Of a DNA stretch of 64,000 bases, positions 16,368 to 25,875 are shown piece after piece. The stretch comes from Candidatus Peribacteraceae bacterium (GTDB lineage: Bacteria; Patescibacteriota; Gracilibacteria; Peribacterales; Peribacteraceae): the NCBI GenBank assembly GCA_018061945.1, contig JAGOTD010000003.1, forward strand, positions 174,028 to 238,027, given 5' to 3'. How positions within the stretch are numbered: position 1 is the first letter of the stretch; each line of letters starts with the position of its first letter. The notes under the pieces are model-generated. The model was given only the letters and a program-made list of their open reading frames with translations, searched no databases and was not told where the DNA came from. The position numbers were made by a program, and so were the translations under genes.

Positions 16368-18914
16368 ATGGCGAAAAAACCCGAGAATAACGAGCAGCAG
16401 GCTGCAAATCTCCTCAATAATATCGGCTCCATTCTTCCACGTCCCATTGTCACCGAAATGGAAGAAAGTTACTTGGATTACGCAATGAGCGTCATTGTTG
16501 CTCGCGCTTTGCCCGATGCTCGCGATGGTTTAAAGCCTGTGCACAGACGTATTCTCTATGCTATGAACGAGCTTGGTCTGCGCTCGAGTGCTAAGTTTCG
16601 TAAATGCGCCGCGGTCGTGGGAGACGTGATGGGTAAGTATCACCCACACGGAGATTCGGCGATCTATGAAGCACTTGTGCGTATGGCTCAGGACTTCTCG
16701 ATGCGTTACCCGATCATCTTCGGACAAGGAAACTTCGGAAGCATCGATGGCGACAACGCGGCTGCCATGCGTTATACCGAAGCCAAAATGCAGCGTGTCA
16801 CCGACGAAATGCTCAAGGATATCGAAAAGAACACGGTCGAATTCCGCCCCAACTACGATGGTTCCAAGAAAGAGCCGTCGGTATTGCCATCACGCATTCC
16901 TAACTTGCTCTTAAACGGTACGGTTGGTATTGCCGTCGGTATGGCAACGAACATTCCGCCGCACAACTTGCGCGAATTGGTCGAAGCAATTTTGCACCTG
17001 GCAGACAATCCACAGTCGACAGTCGAAGATTTGCTCAAGTTTGTGAAAGGTCCAGATTTCCCGACAGCGGGTTTTGTGTACGACAAAGAGGCGCTCAAGC
17101 AAGCGTACCTTACCGGTCGCGGCTCGGTTGCTATTCGCGGCAAAGCCGAAATAGAGGAGGGGACAGGCAATCGCCAGATCATCCGCATCAGCGAATTGCC
17201 GTATCAGGTGAATAAATCAACGATGATCGAAAAGATGGCCGAACTGGTAAATGACAAGATCATCGTCGGTATTTCGGATATCCGTGACGAGTCCGATCGC
17301 GATGGAATCCGTATCATCATCGAGCTTAAAAAAGACAGCTATCCACAGAAAATTCTCAATCAGCTCTACAAGCACACCGATTTGCAGACGAGTTTTGGCT
17401 ACAACTGCATTGCGCTTGCCGACGGCATTCAGCCCAAACTCCTCAACTTGCTCGAGTTTTTGCAGATCTTCATCAATCACCGTCGCGTTATCATTACTCG
17501 AGCAGTGACATTCGATCGCGACAGAGCCAAGGAACGCGCGCATATTTTGGAAGGACTCACGATCGCTCTCGATAATATTGATGCTGTCATCTCTACTATT
17601 CGCGAAAGCGAAACAAAAGAAGAGGCAAAGGTGAACCTCATGAAGAAATTCAAGCTCTCCGATATTCAGTCCGATGCTATTTTGCAAATGCAGCTGCAGC
17701 GTTTGGCTGGTCTCGAGCGTAAGAAAATCGAGCAGGAACTCAAAGAAATCAAGGCATTCATCAAGGAATGCGATGCCATCTTGGGTGATCCTAAAAAGGT
17801 CGATGCCATCATGAAGACAGAGCTCAAAGAAATCCGCGAGCGCTTTGGTGATGATCGTCGCACCGTTATTGTGCCGCATGCAATTGGTCAGCTTTCGGCC
17901 AAGGACACGATTCCGGATGCCCCGATGATTGTGGCTCTTACGACGCAGGGCTATGTAAAGCGCTTAAGCCCGGCTCAGTTCCGCGCCCAAAACCGCGGTG
18001 GCAAGGGTATTAAGGGTATGACGACAAAAGATGAGGACGAAATTCTCAGCTTGCTGTCGGCCAGTAACCACGATGATCTTCTGTACTTCACGACTACCGG
18101 TCGCGTGTTCCAGTTGCCAGTGTACGAATTGCCACAGGCCAGTCGTATTGCGAAGGGCCAGGCGATTGTGAACTTGTTGCAACTCCAACCAGGTGAAAAA
18201 GTCGCAGCTGTGCTCAAGGCCAAGTTGGAAGGCAAGAAGCACCTGTTTATGACGACGATGCAAGGAACCGTGAAGCGTTGCGACTTATCCGAATTCCAGA
18301 ATATCCGCCGTAGTGGTCTTATTGCACAGAAAATTCCCGACGGCGATGAACTCAAATGGGTGGTTGCGACAACCGGCAACGATGAAATCTTTATCCTCAG
18401 CAAGAAGGGGAAGGCGATTCGCTTCCACGAAAATGATGTCCGTTCGATGGGCCGTGCTGCTGCCGGCGTGCGCGGTATCCGCCTCAATTCCGATGATCGT
18501 GTGGTCGAAGCTGCCGCTATCTCTACGCCAGAAACAAGCGAACTGCTGGTGGTGATGGAAAACGGACTCGGCAAGTCGAGCCTTGTATCGCTGTATCGTC
18601 TGCAAGGACGTGGCGGAAGCGGAGTGAAAGCTGCGCAGCTCAATGCCAAAACTGGCGATATTGTTGGTGGCTACGTTCGCGAGCCAGGCGAGGACGCCGA
18701 TCTCATCTGTATTAGCAAACAAGGCCAGACGATTCGCATGCGTCTCTCCGATATTCCATCTCGCGGTCGGGCGACACAAGGTGTCATCATCATGCGCCTC
18801 GATGGTGGCGATAAAGTGGCTTCCATGAGCGTTGTAATGCACGATGCGGGGGAAGCGACGGCAGCAACAGGGGAAGAGCAGGCAGAGCCGGAATTGTTTG
18901 AAGAAGAGAAGTAA
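16368..18914 (+). CDS. gyrA: DNA gyrase subunit A
   Basis: The 848-aa gyrase breakage-reunion subunit introduces negative supercoils together with GyrB. The N-terminal winged-helix/tower region shows [20 protein letters not shown], the quinolone-region [20 protein letters not shown] (with the usual Ser retained) and the catalytic tyrosine in [11 protein letters not shown]. The C-terminal beta-pinwheel carries a GyrA box written QNRGGKG rather than the usual Q(R/K)RGG(R/K)G. That this is GyrA and not ParC rests on the presence of this box in the pinwheel. An acidic tail ends the protein. The ATG at 16368 (MAKKPENN) is preferred over an in-frame TTG two codons earlier. Confidence 0.96.
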   Translation: MAKKPENNEQQAANLLNNIGSILPRPIVTEMEESYLDYAMSVIVARALPDARDGLKPVHRRILYAMNELGLRSSAKFRKCAAVVGDVMGKYHPHGDSAIYEALVRMAQDFSMRYPIIFGQGNFGSIDGDNAAAMRYTEAKMQRVTDEMLKDIEKNTVEFRPNYDGSKKEPSVLPSRIPNLLLNGTVGIAVGMATNIPPHNLRELVEAILHLADNPQSTVEDLLKFVKGPDFPTAGFVYDKEALKQAYLTGRGSVAIRGKAEIEEGTGNRQIIRISELPYQVNKSTMIEKMAELVNDKIIVGISDIRDESDRDGIRIIIELKKDSYPQKILNQLYKHTDLQTSFGYNCIALADGIQPKLLNLLEFLQIFINHRRVIITRAVTFDRDRAKERAHILEGLTIALDNIDAVISTIRESETKEEAKVNLMKKFKLSDIQSDAILQMQLQRLAGLERKKIEQELKEIKAFIKECDAILGDPKKVDAIMKTELKEIRERFGDDRRTVIVPHAIGQLSAKDTIPDAPMIVALTTQGYVKRLSPAQFRAQNRGGKGIKGMTTKDEDEILSLLSASNHDDLLYFTTTGRVFQLPVYELPQASRIAKGQAIVNLLQLQPGEKVAAVLKAKLEGKKHLFMTTMQGTVKRCDLSEFQNIRRSGLIAQKIPDGDELKWVVATTGNDEIFILSKKGKAIRFHENDVRSMGRAAAGVRGIRLNSDDRVVEAAAISTPETSELLVVMENGLGKSSLVSLYRLQGRGGSGVKAAQLNAKTGDIVGGYVREPGEDADLICISKQGQTIRMRLSDIPSRGRATQGVIIMRLDGGDKVASMSVVMHDAGEATAATGEEQAEPELFEEEK

Positions 18915-18924
18915 CAGGTGTAGA

Positions 18925-18960
18925 GGTAAGGTAGGTAAAGAAAGTAAGGTAGGTAAGGAA
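18925..18960. repeat. 9-nt tandem repeat (GGTAAGGTA)
   Basis: GGTAAGGTA, GGTAAAGAA, AGTAAGGTA and GGTAAGGAA follow at strict 9-nt spacing just after the gyrA stop. Confidence 0.75.
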
Positions 18961-18982
18961 TGTTTTTCCCCACAATTGACTC

Positions 18983-19011
18983 TTGCCAACAACCCAGACC
19001 ATCCGTACAAT
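18983..19011 (+). promoter_or_regulatory. promoter of rpmE
   Basis: TTGCCA (18983-18988), a 17-nt spacer and TACAAT (19006-19011) form a standard sigma-70 promoter. Only 9 nt then separate it from the ATG, so the mRNA would have at most a 2-3-nt leader. Confidence 0.6.
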
Positions 19012-19020
19012 CCTCCAGCT

Positions 19021-19284
19021 ATGAAGAAAGGTATCCACCCAACAATGCACGCCGACGCGACGACAACCTGCACATCCTGCAGTTCCGTCTACGCAATTCC
19101 GTCTACTGTTAAAACACAGCAGGTAGAAGTCTGCAGCAACTGCCACCCGGTTTATACCGGTGAGACACGCGGTATTATGGCTTCGACTCGCGTCGATCGC
19201 TTCCGCAAGGTTCAGGCTCTTTCTAAGGAAAAGCAGGAGAAAGAAGAGGTTGTTAAGGCCAAGAAGAGCAAGAAGGCTGCATAA
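19021..19284 (+). CDS. rpmE: 50S ribosomal protein L31
   Basis: The 87-aa L31 starts MKKGIHPTMHAD. It has two cysteine pairs, CTSC (about residues 17-20) and CSNC (about 38-41), so it is the zinc-binding (C+) type. The CHPVYTGE segment is diagnostic. A lysine-rich tail follows that is longer than in most L31 proteins. The gene stands alone between gyrA and hrcA with its own promoter and a terminator right behind it. Confidence 0.95.
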   Translation: MKKGIHPTMHADATTTCTSCSSVYAIPSTVKTQQVEVCSNCHPVYTGETRGIMASTRVDRFRKVQALSKEKQEKEEVVKAKKSKKAA

Positions 19285-19300
19285 CTCTGATCATCAATTC

Positions 19301-19329
19301 AAAAAGCCATCCTTACGGGTGGTTTTTTT
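19301..19329 (+). terminator. rho-independent terminator after rpmE
   Basis: AAAAAGCCATCC, a TTAC loop, GGGTGG and seven T residues; the stem contains one G-T pair. Confidence 0.85.
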
Positions 19330-19370
19330 GTGGATTGAGTAAAATTGCCGACATCGTCGCTATTTTCCGG

Positions 19371-19376
19371 TATAAT
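19371..19376 (+). promoter_or_regulatory. -10 box of hrcA (leaderless spacing)
   Basis: A consensus TATAAT ends 6 nt before ATG 19383, so transcription would start at or next to the A of the start codon. No CIRCE copy is visible here, so hrcA does not look autoregulated through that operator. Confidence 0.65.
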
Positions 19377-19382
19377 TTGTGT

Positions 19383-20093
19383 ATGAACTCCCGCCAAGCC
19401 AAGCTTTTGCAGGCTATTATCGATCAGTTTATCCAAACAGCTCTGCCTGTTGGGTCAAAAAAATTGCTTGAATCTGCCGAATTCTCGGTGTCGTCGGCGA
19501 CTATTCGTAACGAGATGATGTTTTTAGAAGAGGAAGGATTTTTAGAGCAACCGCATATTTCGGCAGGTCGTATTCCAACTATCAAAGGCTACCGAACCTA
19601 TGTACAGGACTTTATGCAGCCGACTGATTACCAGAAAGCGGTGCGCAGTAAGTTTGATACCCTCAAAGAACAGTATTTTCAGGAGAAAGATCGTGAGCGT
19701 GTCTACGAATCTGTCGCGTTGCTTTCCCACATGATTCAAAACGTGAGCTTTGCGACAGTTCCGCACAGGTCCGAAATCTACTATTTAGGTCTAGCCCATG
19801 CTATGCGCCAGCCAGAGTTTTTGGCAGATCCACGGTTTGTCAGTGGCGTTGTAGAAGTGCTGGAGGAAAAGCTGAGTGCACTGCTCTCCAAAGTCGAAAT
19901 CGATGGCAAGATTCGGTATTACATCGGACAGAAAGATTTGTGTAGTGAGTTTACCAGTTGCAGCCTGATGGTCACCGAGTACCGTGTCCGCGATCAGCGT
20001 GGCGTTATCGGCATTCTGGGTCCTGTGCGTATGGATTATGGCTACAACACGGTCGCTTTGGATATGGTGGCGGATATGGTGAGGCACGGGTAG
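19383..20093 (+). CDS. hrcA: heat-inducible transcription repressor HrcA (short form)
   Basis: The 236-aa protein begins with the HrcA winged helix: MNSRQAKLLQAIIDQFIQTA, VGSKKLLES, SSATIRNEMMFLEEEGFLEQPHISAGR. The IRNEM and SAGR(I/V)PT motifs are diagnostic. A GAF-like and dimerisation part follows, ending in GVIGILGPVRMDYGYNTVALDMV. At 236 aa it is about 100 residues shorter than textbook HrcA; the insert domain appears reduced. HrcA represses chaperone and protease genes by binding CIRCE. One CIRCE copy is found in this window, in front of clpC (62159-62185). Confidence 0.92.
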   Translation: MNSRQAKLLQAIIDQFIQTALPVGSKKLLESAEFSVSSATIRNEMMFLEEEGFLEQPHISAGRIPTIKGYRTYVQDFMQPTDYQKAVRSKFDTLKEQYFQEKDRERVYESVALLSHMIQNVSFATVPHRSEIYYLGLAHAMRQPEFLADPRFVSGVVEVLEEKLSALLSKVEIDGKIRYYIGQKDLCSEFTSCSLMVTEYRVRDQRGVIGILGPVRMDYGYNTVALDMVADMVRHG

Positions 20094-20246
20094 ATCTAAG
20101 ATCAAGATCTGGCTTGGATTGGTCGTCGAGACGCGCCGGACTGGAAGATGATATAAATCTATCTAAATATTATCTTAATCAAGAAACAGTCCGGCACGTC
20201 TTTACGGACGGATAGCGATACCTCACTTTGATTGATCGTTAGCTTC

Positions 20247-20290
20247 AATCCTCTGAGTCGTCTGAGTCCTTTGTTTCCTCTGAGTCTTTC
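20247..20290. repeat. 9-nt tandem repeat (GAGTCCTCT family)
   Basis: GAGTCGTCT, GAGTCCTTT, GTTTCCTCT and GAGTCTTTC follow at 9-nt spacing ahead of the VirD4-like gene. Confidence 0.75.
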
Positions 20291-20314
20291 GTCTGCTACA
20301 GTATCTACCATTCT

Positions 20315-23113
20315 ATGATCGACGCTGCCAAAAGCATTCTTCTGCGCATCCGCCCTTCGCTTCCTGACCCCGACGATAAGTCCAAGGTCAGTCGCGGGCC
20401 TATTATGATGGAGTCGGCGATTTCGGCTTTGCATTACCTCAAAGGCGAGCAGGCGGAGATCAGTTTTGAGGTGGGGTACCATGGCAGCAAGATTTGTTTT
20501 TATGTTCGCAGTCACAAGGCGGTTTCGGGACTCATCGAAAGTCAGTTATATGCGCAGTACCCCGACGTTGATATAGAATCAGTTCCACAGGATATTTTTA
20601 CAGCCAAAGAAGGGGAAATGGTGGTATATACCGATTTGCGCTTAACCGATCCGGAAGTGTATCCCATCAAGCGTCATCCGCAATTCGATGACATGATGGC
20701 ACGTCAGAATATCGATACGATGGCCGGTATTACGTCCACTCTCTTGCGCTATCCCGAAATCGGCATGCGTGGACACATTCAAGTGGCGTTTGAACCGGTG
20801 GAAAGTAAGTATCGTCGTCGTGTGCTCAAATTTCTGCCGCTTCTTACCCGAGGAATTGCCAAAAAATCACCAGCTTATGCCAAAGCATTTACCTCTGTGC
20901 ATTTGGCGCGCGGCTGGCGATGGTGGGCGTATTTACCGCTGAATATTCTCATGGGTGGTTTCCGCGCCTGGTTCTCGTTTGTGCCATCGGCTGGCGATCT
21001 CCTCAGCGAATCGATGAGTGCAAAAAATGATGCCGAAGATTCACATGTGGACTCGGAGTTTTCGATGGTCGGCAAGCGCTCGCATGAGCGAGAAGATAGC
21101 GTCGCTGGCATCGCCGACAAAACCAATCGACTGCTGTTTGGCACCAACGTACGTTTGAGCGTGATTGCCAAAGCAAGCTCTGTGGAAGCCGCCACGCACA
21201 AATTGCAGGAAATGGTCAGTAGCTTCCGTCAGTTCTCGTTGCCGCAAAGTAACGGTTTTAGAATGTCGAAAATAGAAACAGCGGCCCAGATTCCGATGGG
21301 CATCAAACTGCGTCCGTATGTTTTATCAGTCGAAGAGCTGGCCACACTCTGGCATTTGCCGAACCTTCTGGTGAAAACACCGAATATCGATTGGGTGACC
21401 AGCAAGAAGCTTGAGCCACCGGTAGAATTGCCACTTCTCGAGCAGGAGAAAGAGCTAACCGTTCTTGGTGAGGCAGTCTTTCGCGGCGGTCGCCATCGCT
21501 TTGGTATTCGTCCTGACGATCGTCGTCGCCACATGTACATCATCGGTAAAACCGGCATGGGAAAGTCGACTATTTTGGAGAATATGATTTTCTCGGATAT
21601 CCAGAGCGGCAAAGGAGTAGCTGTTATCGACCCACACGGAGACTTGGTGGAAGCGTGTTTGCGCTACATTCCGGCCAGTCGCAGTAATGATGTCATTTTG
21701 TTTGATCCGGCCGATAAAATGTATCCGCTGTCGTTTAACATGCTCCACTGCACGAATCCAGACCAAGTAGAACTGATTGCGTCGGGCATGATGGCCGTGT
21801 TTACCAAGCTCTGGCCCGATGTTTGGAGCGGACGTATGGAAAATATTCTGCGCAATGCACTGCTGGCCCTCATCGAAACACAGGGTAACTCCATGCTCGG
21901 TATCCTGCGTATGTTTACCGACGATGCGTATCGCAAGAAAGTGGTCGATCACACGACCAATCACGTCGTGAAAAGCTTCTGGGAAGATGAATATTCGGCG
22001 TGGTCGGAGAAGTATCGCACCGAAGCAATCGCCGCTATCCAAAACAAAATCGGCCAGCTGCTCTCGGTGCCGCTCATTCGCAATATTGTCGGCCAAACGG
22101 CCAACAAGCTCAATGTTCGTGAGGCGATGGATACTGGCAAAATCATTTTGGTAAACCTGAGTAAAGGCAACTTGGGAGAAGATAACTCAGCGTTTCTCGG
22201 CTCCATGCTTGTCACCAAATTCCAGCTCGATGCCATGAGCCGGGCCGATATACCCGAAAAAGAACGCAAAGATTTCTTCCTGTACGTCGATGAGTTCCAA
22301 AACTTCGCTACCGAATCCTTTGCAACTATTCTTTCCGAAGCGCGTAAGTATCGCTTGAGTCTCACGCTGGCAAACCAGTACATCGCGCAGCTGCTGATTG
22401 GCGATAAGAGTACGGTGCTGCAAGATGCTATTTTTGGAAACGTCGGGTCGATGGTCAGTTTCCAAGTGGGTTCCGATGATGCCGAGGTGCTTGCTATGCA
22501 GCTGGAAGAAATGGTGCAGCCAAAGGATATTCTCAGCTTGCCAAAGTACCACGCGTACATGCGCCTGATGATCAATGGTATGGCTAGTAAGCCGTTCTCG
22601 GTTTCGACACTCGCTCCGCCGAAGTTCGAACAAGACGAAGGCCGCGTCGAAAAAATCCGCGCGTTATCGCGTGAGCGGTATACCGAAGGCCGCATGGAAG
22701 TAGAGGATAAGATCAGCAAGTGGATGGCGAGTGCCAAAGAGGGGAGAGTGGCGGTGGTAAAAGTGGAGAAGCAGAAAGAAAAAGAGAAGGAAGAGATGGA
22801 GAAAGCACGTAAAAAGGGCATGAAACTGCCGGAATACCGCGCCTGGCGCGACCGCGAAATGTGGATCAACGATTTCAATATGATCCGCAAGAAGGAGTTT
22901 TTAGGCGAGGTGCTTAGCACTGAGGATAAGGCAAAGATGAAGGAATTAGGCGACAAGCTGGAGAAGACCGGAGGCATTCCGCCACCGAGTAAAGCGATGA
23001 TGGATATGAAAGACAAGAAAGAGGGGAAAACAGGGGAAAATGCGAAGAACCAGACTGTGAAATCCGAGACAAATATCAAGATACAAGATACAAATATCAA
23101 AAAATCTCAGTAA
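20315..23113 (+). CDS. VirD4/TraG-like type IV secretion-type ATPase
   Basis: The 932-aa protein has about 400 N-terminal residues containing a helical, partly membrane-near region (WWAYLPLNILMGGFRAW). These are followed by a RecA-like motor: Walker A IIGKTGMGKST near residue 409, PHGDLVEACLRYIP, Walker B FFLYVDEFQNFAT near residue 655, and the sensor SLTLANQYIAQL. This is the TraG/VirD4 coupling-protein or TraM-recognition type, very common in CPR genomes. The C-terminus is a charged lysine/glutamate-rich tail (KEKEKEEMEKARKKG). It probably energises DNA uptake, pilus function or secretion at the membrane, together with the PrgI/VirB4-like pair near 58 kb. Confidence 0.85.
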   Translation: MIDAAKSILLRIRPSLPDPDDKSKVSRGPIMMESAISALHYLKGEQAEISFEVGYHGSKICFYVRSHKAVSGLIESQLYAQYPDVDIESVPQDIFTAKEGEMVVYTDLRLTDPEVYPIKRHPQFDDMMARQNIDTMAGITSTLLRYPEIGMRGHIQVAFEPVESKYRRRVLKFLPLLTRGIAKKSPAYAKAFTSVHLARGWRWWAYLPLNILMGGFRAWFSFVPSAGDLLSESMSAKNDAEDSHVDSEFSMVGKRSHEREDSVAGIADKTNRLLFGTNVRLSVIAKASSVEAATHKLQEMVSSFRQFSLPQSNGFRMSKIETAAQIPMGIKLRPYVLSVEELATLWHLPNLLVKTPNIDWVTSKKLEPPVELPLLEQEKELTVLGEAVFRGGRHRFGIRPDDRRRHMYIIGKTGMGKSTILENMIFSDIQSGKGVAVIDPHGDLVEACLRYIPASRSNDVILFDPADKMYPLSFNMLHCTNPDQVELIASGMMAVFTKLWPDVWSGRMENILRNALLALIETQGNSMLGILRMFTDDAYRKKVVDHTTNHVVKSFWEDEYSAWSEKYRTEAIAAIQNKIGQLLSVPLIRNIVGQTANKLNVREAMDTGKIILVNLSKGNLGEDNSAFLGSMLVTKFQLDAMSRADIPEKERKDFFLYVDEFQNFATESFATILSEARKYRLSLTLANQYIAQLLIGDKSTVLQDAIFGNVGSMVSFQVGSDDAEVLAMQLEEMVQPKDILSLPKYHAYMRLMINGMASKPFSVSTLAPPKFEQDEGRVEKIRALSRERYTEGRMEVEDKISKWMASAKEGRVAVVKVEKQKEKEKEEMEKARKKGMKLPEYRAWRDREMWINDFNMIRKKEFLGEVLSTEDKAKMKELGDKLEKTGGIPPPSKAMMDMKDKKEGKTGENAKNQTVKSETNIKIQDTNIKKSQ

Positions 23114-23135
23114 TCAATAATCAATTGATTTGCAA

Positions 23136-23170
23136 TCAAAATATTCCGCAACCGGGACGCCGCGTCACGG
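23136..23170 (+). repeat. palindromic CCGGGACG repeat, copy 2
   Basis: CAAAATATTCCGCA, ACCGGGACGCCGCGT and CACGG follow one another. It is the inverted orientation of the element at 5655-5693, with one stem mismatch. Confidence 0.65.
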
Positions 23171-23259
23171 AAGTCATTGTTCGACTGCGCTCACCATGAC
23201 ACTCACTTGGCATGTCTTTGCGTGTCATCCTGAGCGTAGCCGAAGGAGACGCATATAAC

Positions 23260-23282
23260 AAAAAAGACCCTTTCAGGTCTTT
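23260..23282 (-). terminator. rho-independent terminator, minus strand
   Basis: On the minus strand AAAGACC, a 6-nt loop and GGTCTTT are followed by further T residues. It implies that something upstream (above 23283) is transcribed leftward. Confidence 0.6.
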
Positions 23283-23636
23283 GTTTGTGTTTCCGCTATC
23301 GGTAGCTTGCCGCAGGGCGTGATACTGAGCGGATGTTTGTATTTGGATGAGGGGTCCGATTCTCTGCCTTGCTTTGGGCGCTTGTTTCTCCTCGTGTCCG
23401 GGCGAGGTCCCCGTATAGGTAGCAAAAGTTCCAAAAGGATCAGTGCCGCCATGGGGAGTGGGGTTGGGATACACTCCTTTCATCAACCTCGGATGAAAGC
23501 AGCGATATCGCAGAGCAGAGAGAAGGGTAGTCACAGTTACTACGAACGTTACTATGCCCAGTATGATACAAAAATATTTGTAGATGAGTGCCCGGGAGGA
23601 ACGAGCGCAGTAGTTGGTCGAGCAGACGAGTCGCAA
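23283..23636 (-). CDS. doubtful small membrane protein frame
   Basis: A minus-strand frame from TTG 23636 encodes a hydrophobic helix (YFCIILGIVTFVVTVTTLLS, about residues 21-40) and then a polar chain with PHGGTDPFGTFATYTG. It is placed correctly for the terminator at 23260-23282. Against it, the frame has no stop before the terminator and reads on to 23136 through repeat DNA, and the start is TTG. It may be a degraded gene or a chance frame. Confidence 0.2.
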
Positions 23637-23679
23637 CCTGTGTGCCGTTTTATTTGTGAATACCCTTCTTTGTGCTGAT

Positions 23680-23704
23680 ACAACTGAGAGCGTTTCTCAG
23701 TTGT
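23680..23704. repeat. perfect 10-bp inverted repeat
   Basis: ACAACTGAGA, loop GCGTT, TCTCAGTTGT. It has no T tract on either side, so an operator, RNA leader structure or palindromic element is more likely than a terminator. Confidence 0.6.
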
Positions 23705-23939
23705 AGTTGGTAGGTGGTGTAAAAGAGCTAACTGTTTGTTTTTGTTGTCTGTGTGTTGATCTGTTTTGAACAAATCACTGCATCATAATCACGGAACCTA
23801 CCGAGAGCAAGTAACAGAGCTGGAGTCGAGTACGCAAATGTAGTGATCATATTATTTGTACAGTAAAATGTACTTTCAAAATGGCTTGTAGATGCGCACA
23901 GACTATTCAGTGTATAAATTATGTGACTATCTAAAAAAG

Positions 23940-23981
23940 GACTCAGATGACTCAGAAGATTCAAAGGACTCAAAGGATTTC
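23940..23981. repeat. 9-nt tandem repeat (GACTCAGAT family)
   Basis: GACTCAGAT, GACTCAGAA, GATTCAAAG and GACTCAAAG occur at exact 9-nt spacing. Confidence 0.8.
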
Positions 23982-24019
23982 CTTTAAAAATCATCATCGT
24001 AGTATGGGTTGTTATTGAT

Positions 24020-24181
24020 CTATCCCACTTCGCTGTCGCAGCAGGTTTGGCACAGAGTTCCGCACGTTGAGCAGAAATATTTAAGCCGCTTTTCTACGAG
24101 CGTGCCGGCACAAATATGGCACACATCACATGATCGCTTTGTGAAGGGGGCATCGGCAGGCGTTGGTTGTGCAGTTGTCAT
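24020..24181 (-). CDS. 53-aa zinc-ribbon protein
   Basis: The protein starts MTTAQPTPADAPFTKRSC and then packs nine cysteines into 35 residues: CDVCHIC near the start, CSTCGTLCQTCC near the end. The spacing (CxxCxxC ... CxxCxxxCxxCC) points to a two-site zinc ribbon or treble-clef fold. No enzyme part is present; a nucleic-acid or protein adaptor role is possible but unproven. The frame extends upstream to 24343, but that part overlaps the divergent SLH gene and has no support. TAGACT lies 10 nt before this ATG. Confidence 0.6.
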   Translation of the reverse strand: MTTAQPTPADAPFTKRSCDVCHICAGTLVEKRLKYFCSTCGTLCQTCCDSEVG

Positions 24182-24272
24182 TATAAGAATCAGTCTACCT
24201 GTTTTCTGTAAGAGGCATTGAATATTTTTCGTCTTTTTCCCATAATGGGCACTCATTTTCCAATTCTTCTCT

Positions 24273-25784
24273 ATGAAGCTTTTACCTACATCTCTCTCTC
24301 GATCACTCGTGATCGTCTTTGTTCTCGGCATTCTTGTCGGCACTATTACAACCAGCAGCGTGAATGCAGCTATTAAGGGTTCGGCAAAATTCGTCGATGT
24401 TCCTTTTGGGGCTTTCTACGATGATGCAGTAGGGGAGCTGTCGGACGTTGGCATTATCCGCGGTACCGATGCAACGCACTTCTCGCCCAACAAGCCGGCA
24501 ACGCGCGGCGAAATTGCCGTCTTGCTCAAGCGCCTGCGCGATGATATGCGCGGAATCAGCCAGGTTCCAAGTGTTCCTCAGCCGGTGCTTTCTTCAAGGT
24601 CGAGCACGCCTTCTGTTCGTTCCAGCGCAAAATCCAGCTCGTCGTCGAGTAAAAGCTCGTCAGTCTCTTCGTCGTCGTCTTCCTCGTCCTCTAGCGTTAC
24701 TTCTATTCCCGTCACGTTAGCTGGTGGCGTTCGTTTTACAACACCCTACTTCACGGTTGATAAAAATGGCGGCAACATGCGTGTTACGGTTGTGCGTATT
24801 GGTGCAAATCAAGGCACAGTCACCGTTACCTATACGATGAGCGGCGGAACTGCTATTGCTGGCAAAGACTTTACGCCAAGTACCGGCACGCTCACGTTTG
24901 CAGGGAAGGAAACGAGCAAGGCTATTATGATTCCTATTTTCAATAACAGTGCCGCGGTCGGTAATCCAGTCATCAATTTGGCATTGAGTGGCATTACAGG
25001 CGGCGCAACACTGCTCGATCCTTCCAAGGCATCTGTCACTATTTTGTATAACAGTTCTGCCAGCTCCAGCACATCATCTACTGCTCCGGCTGTGCCTATC
25101 AATACTGTTGGTACATTCAACTTTAGCGCCAGTCAGTATGGTGCTGCAGAGAATATTTCCTCGCTCACAGTCACCGTCGTTCGTTCGGGCGGTTCCAACG
25201 GTATCGCCGCTGTCAATTACGCGAGTGCCGATGGCACGGCAAAATCCGGTGCCGACTACACAGCAGTGAACGGCTCCCTCACTTTTGCCGCTGGTGAGAC
25301 TACCAAGACATTTGTGATACCGGTTGCTAGTAACACTGCAACCGATGGAAACCGAAAGTTCAGTTTGACTCTCTCGAGCCCAAGCGGAGGTTCGGAGCTC
25401 GGAGCCATCAAAACAGCGGATGTCACAGTAATAGACGATGAAACCGCAGTCTTTGGTTCTGGATCCTTCCGTTTCAGTAATACGAACTTCACTGCAAGTC
25501 GTACGACGCAAAACTTCGGTATTGTGTACGTTACGCGCATTAACAGCGTGGCTCCGATCTCTGTAGGGGTCGCAACCAATGGCGGTACTGCATTGCCAGG
25601 ATCCGACTACGATGCGACAACCGGCACTCTCAGCTTTGCAGCCGGTGAATTAACCAAGCCATTCTTTATTCCGATTCGAAACAGTTCAGTAATTGGTACT
25701 CGCGCTGTGAGCGTCATCCTCAGTAACCCAAGTAATGGTGCCACTATTACCGATCCGACCATCACCCAGCTCTCCATCCAGTAA
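24273..25784 (+). CDS. SLH-domain surface protein with three Calx-beta repeats
   Basis: The 503-aa protein carries a signal peptide (LVIVFVLGILVGTITTSSVNA). One S-layer homology domain follows at about 38-90 (FVDVPFGAFYDDAVGELSDV, IRGTDATHFSPNKPATRGE). A serine-rich linker spans about 100-150, and three Calx-beta-like domains follow at about 155-260, 275-390 and 395-500. Each Calx-beta unit shows the repeated pattern (G)GTA..G.DY....GTL.F..GE..K.F.IPI. The SLH domain would bind cell-wall polymer, and the Calx-beta units would extend outward, perhaps binding calcium. The role is likely adhesion or S-layer construction. A strong bidirectional terminator follows. Confidence 0.88.
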   Translation: MKLLPTSLSRSLVIVFVLGILVGTITTSSVNAAIKGSAKFVDVPFGAFYDDAVGELSDVGIIRGTDATHFSPNKPATRGEIAVLLKRLRDDMRGISQVPSVPQPVLSSRSSTPSVRSSAKSSSSSSKSSSVSSSSSSSSSSVTSIPVTLAGGVRFTTPYFTVDKNGGNMRVTVVRIGANQGTVTVTYTMSGGTAIAGKDFTPSTGTLTFAGKETSKAIMIPIFNNSAAVGNPVINLALSGITGGATLLDPSKASVTILYNSSASSSTSSTAPAVPINTVGTFNFSASQYGAAENISSLTVTVVRSGGSNGIAAVNYASADGTAKSGADYTAVNGSLTFAAGETTKTFVIPVASNTATDGNRKFSLTLSSPSGGSELGAIKTADVTVIDDETAVFGSGSFRFSNTNFTASRTTQNFGIVYVTRINSVAPISVGVATNGGTALPGSDYDATTGTLSFAAGELTKPFFIPIRNSSVIGTRAVSVILSNPSNGATITDPTITQLSIQ

Positions 25785-25805
25785 TTCTCTCATCACCAAG
25801 CCAGT

Positions 25806-25838
25806 AAAAAGCCTTACCGCGCGGTAAGGCTTTTTTTT
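25806..25838. terminator. bidirectional rho-independent terminator
   Basis: GCCTTACCGC and GCGGTAAGGC form a perfect 10-bp stem, flanked by AAAAA and TTTTTTTT. It separates the convergent SLH and dgkA genes. Confidence 0.93.
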
Positions 25839-25875
25839 ATGACCGATTGGTATCGAAAGTGTTGATCGCACACAG

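Larger units (their letters stand above)
23114..24019. other. 0.9-kb repeat-rich gap without a secure gene
   Basis: It contains a CCGGGACG repeat (23136-23170), inverted GCGCTCACCATGACAC / GTGTCATCCTGAGCG copies (23172-23250), a minus-strand terminator (23260-23282), one doubtful minus-strand frame (23283-23636), a perfect 10-bp hairpin (23680-23704) and GACTCAGAT 9-nt repeats (23940-23981). Between 23705 and 23939 I see nothing. Confidence 0.5.

Noticed and set aside
18915-19020. protein-coding reading of the GGTAAGGTA array
   Set aside because: 9-nt units keep frame, but there is no start codon, and gyrA ends just before it.
19383-20093. hrcA as a truncated pseudogene
   Set aside because: Although short, it contains both the winged helix and the C-terminal family end without a frameshift, so a compact functional form is more likely.
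23307-23678. plus-strand 123-codon frame
   Set aside because: Runs through repeat and terminator DNA, has no domain character and no promoter in the usual position.
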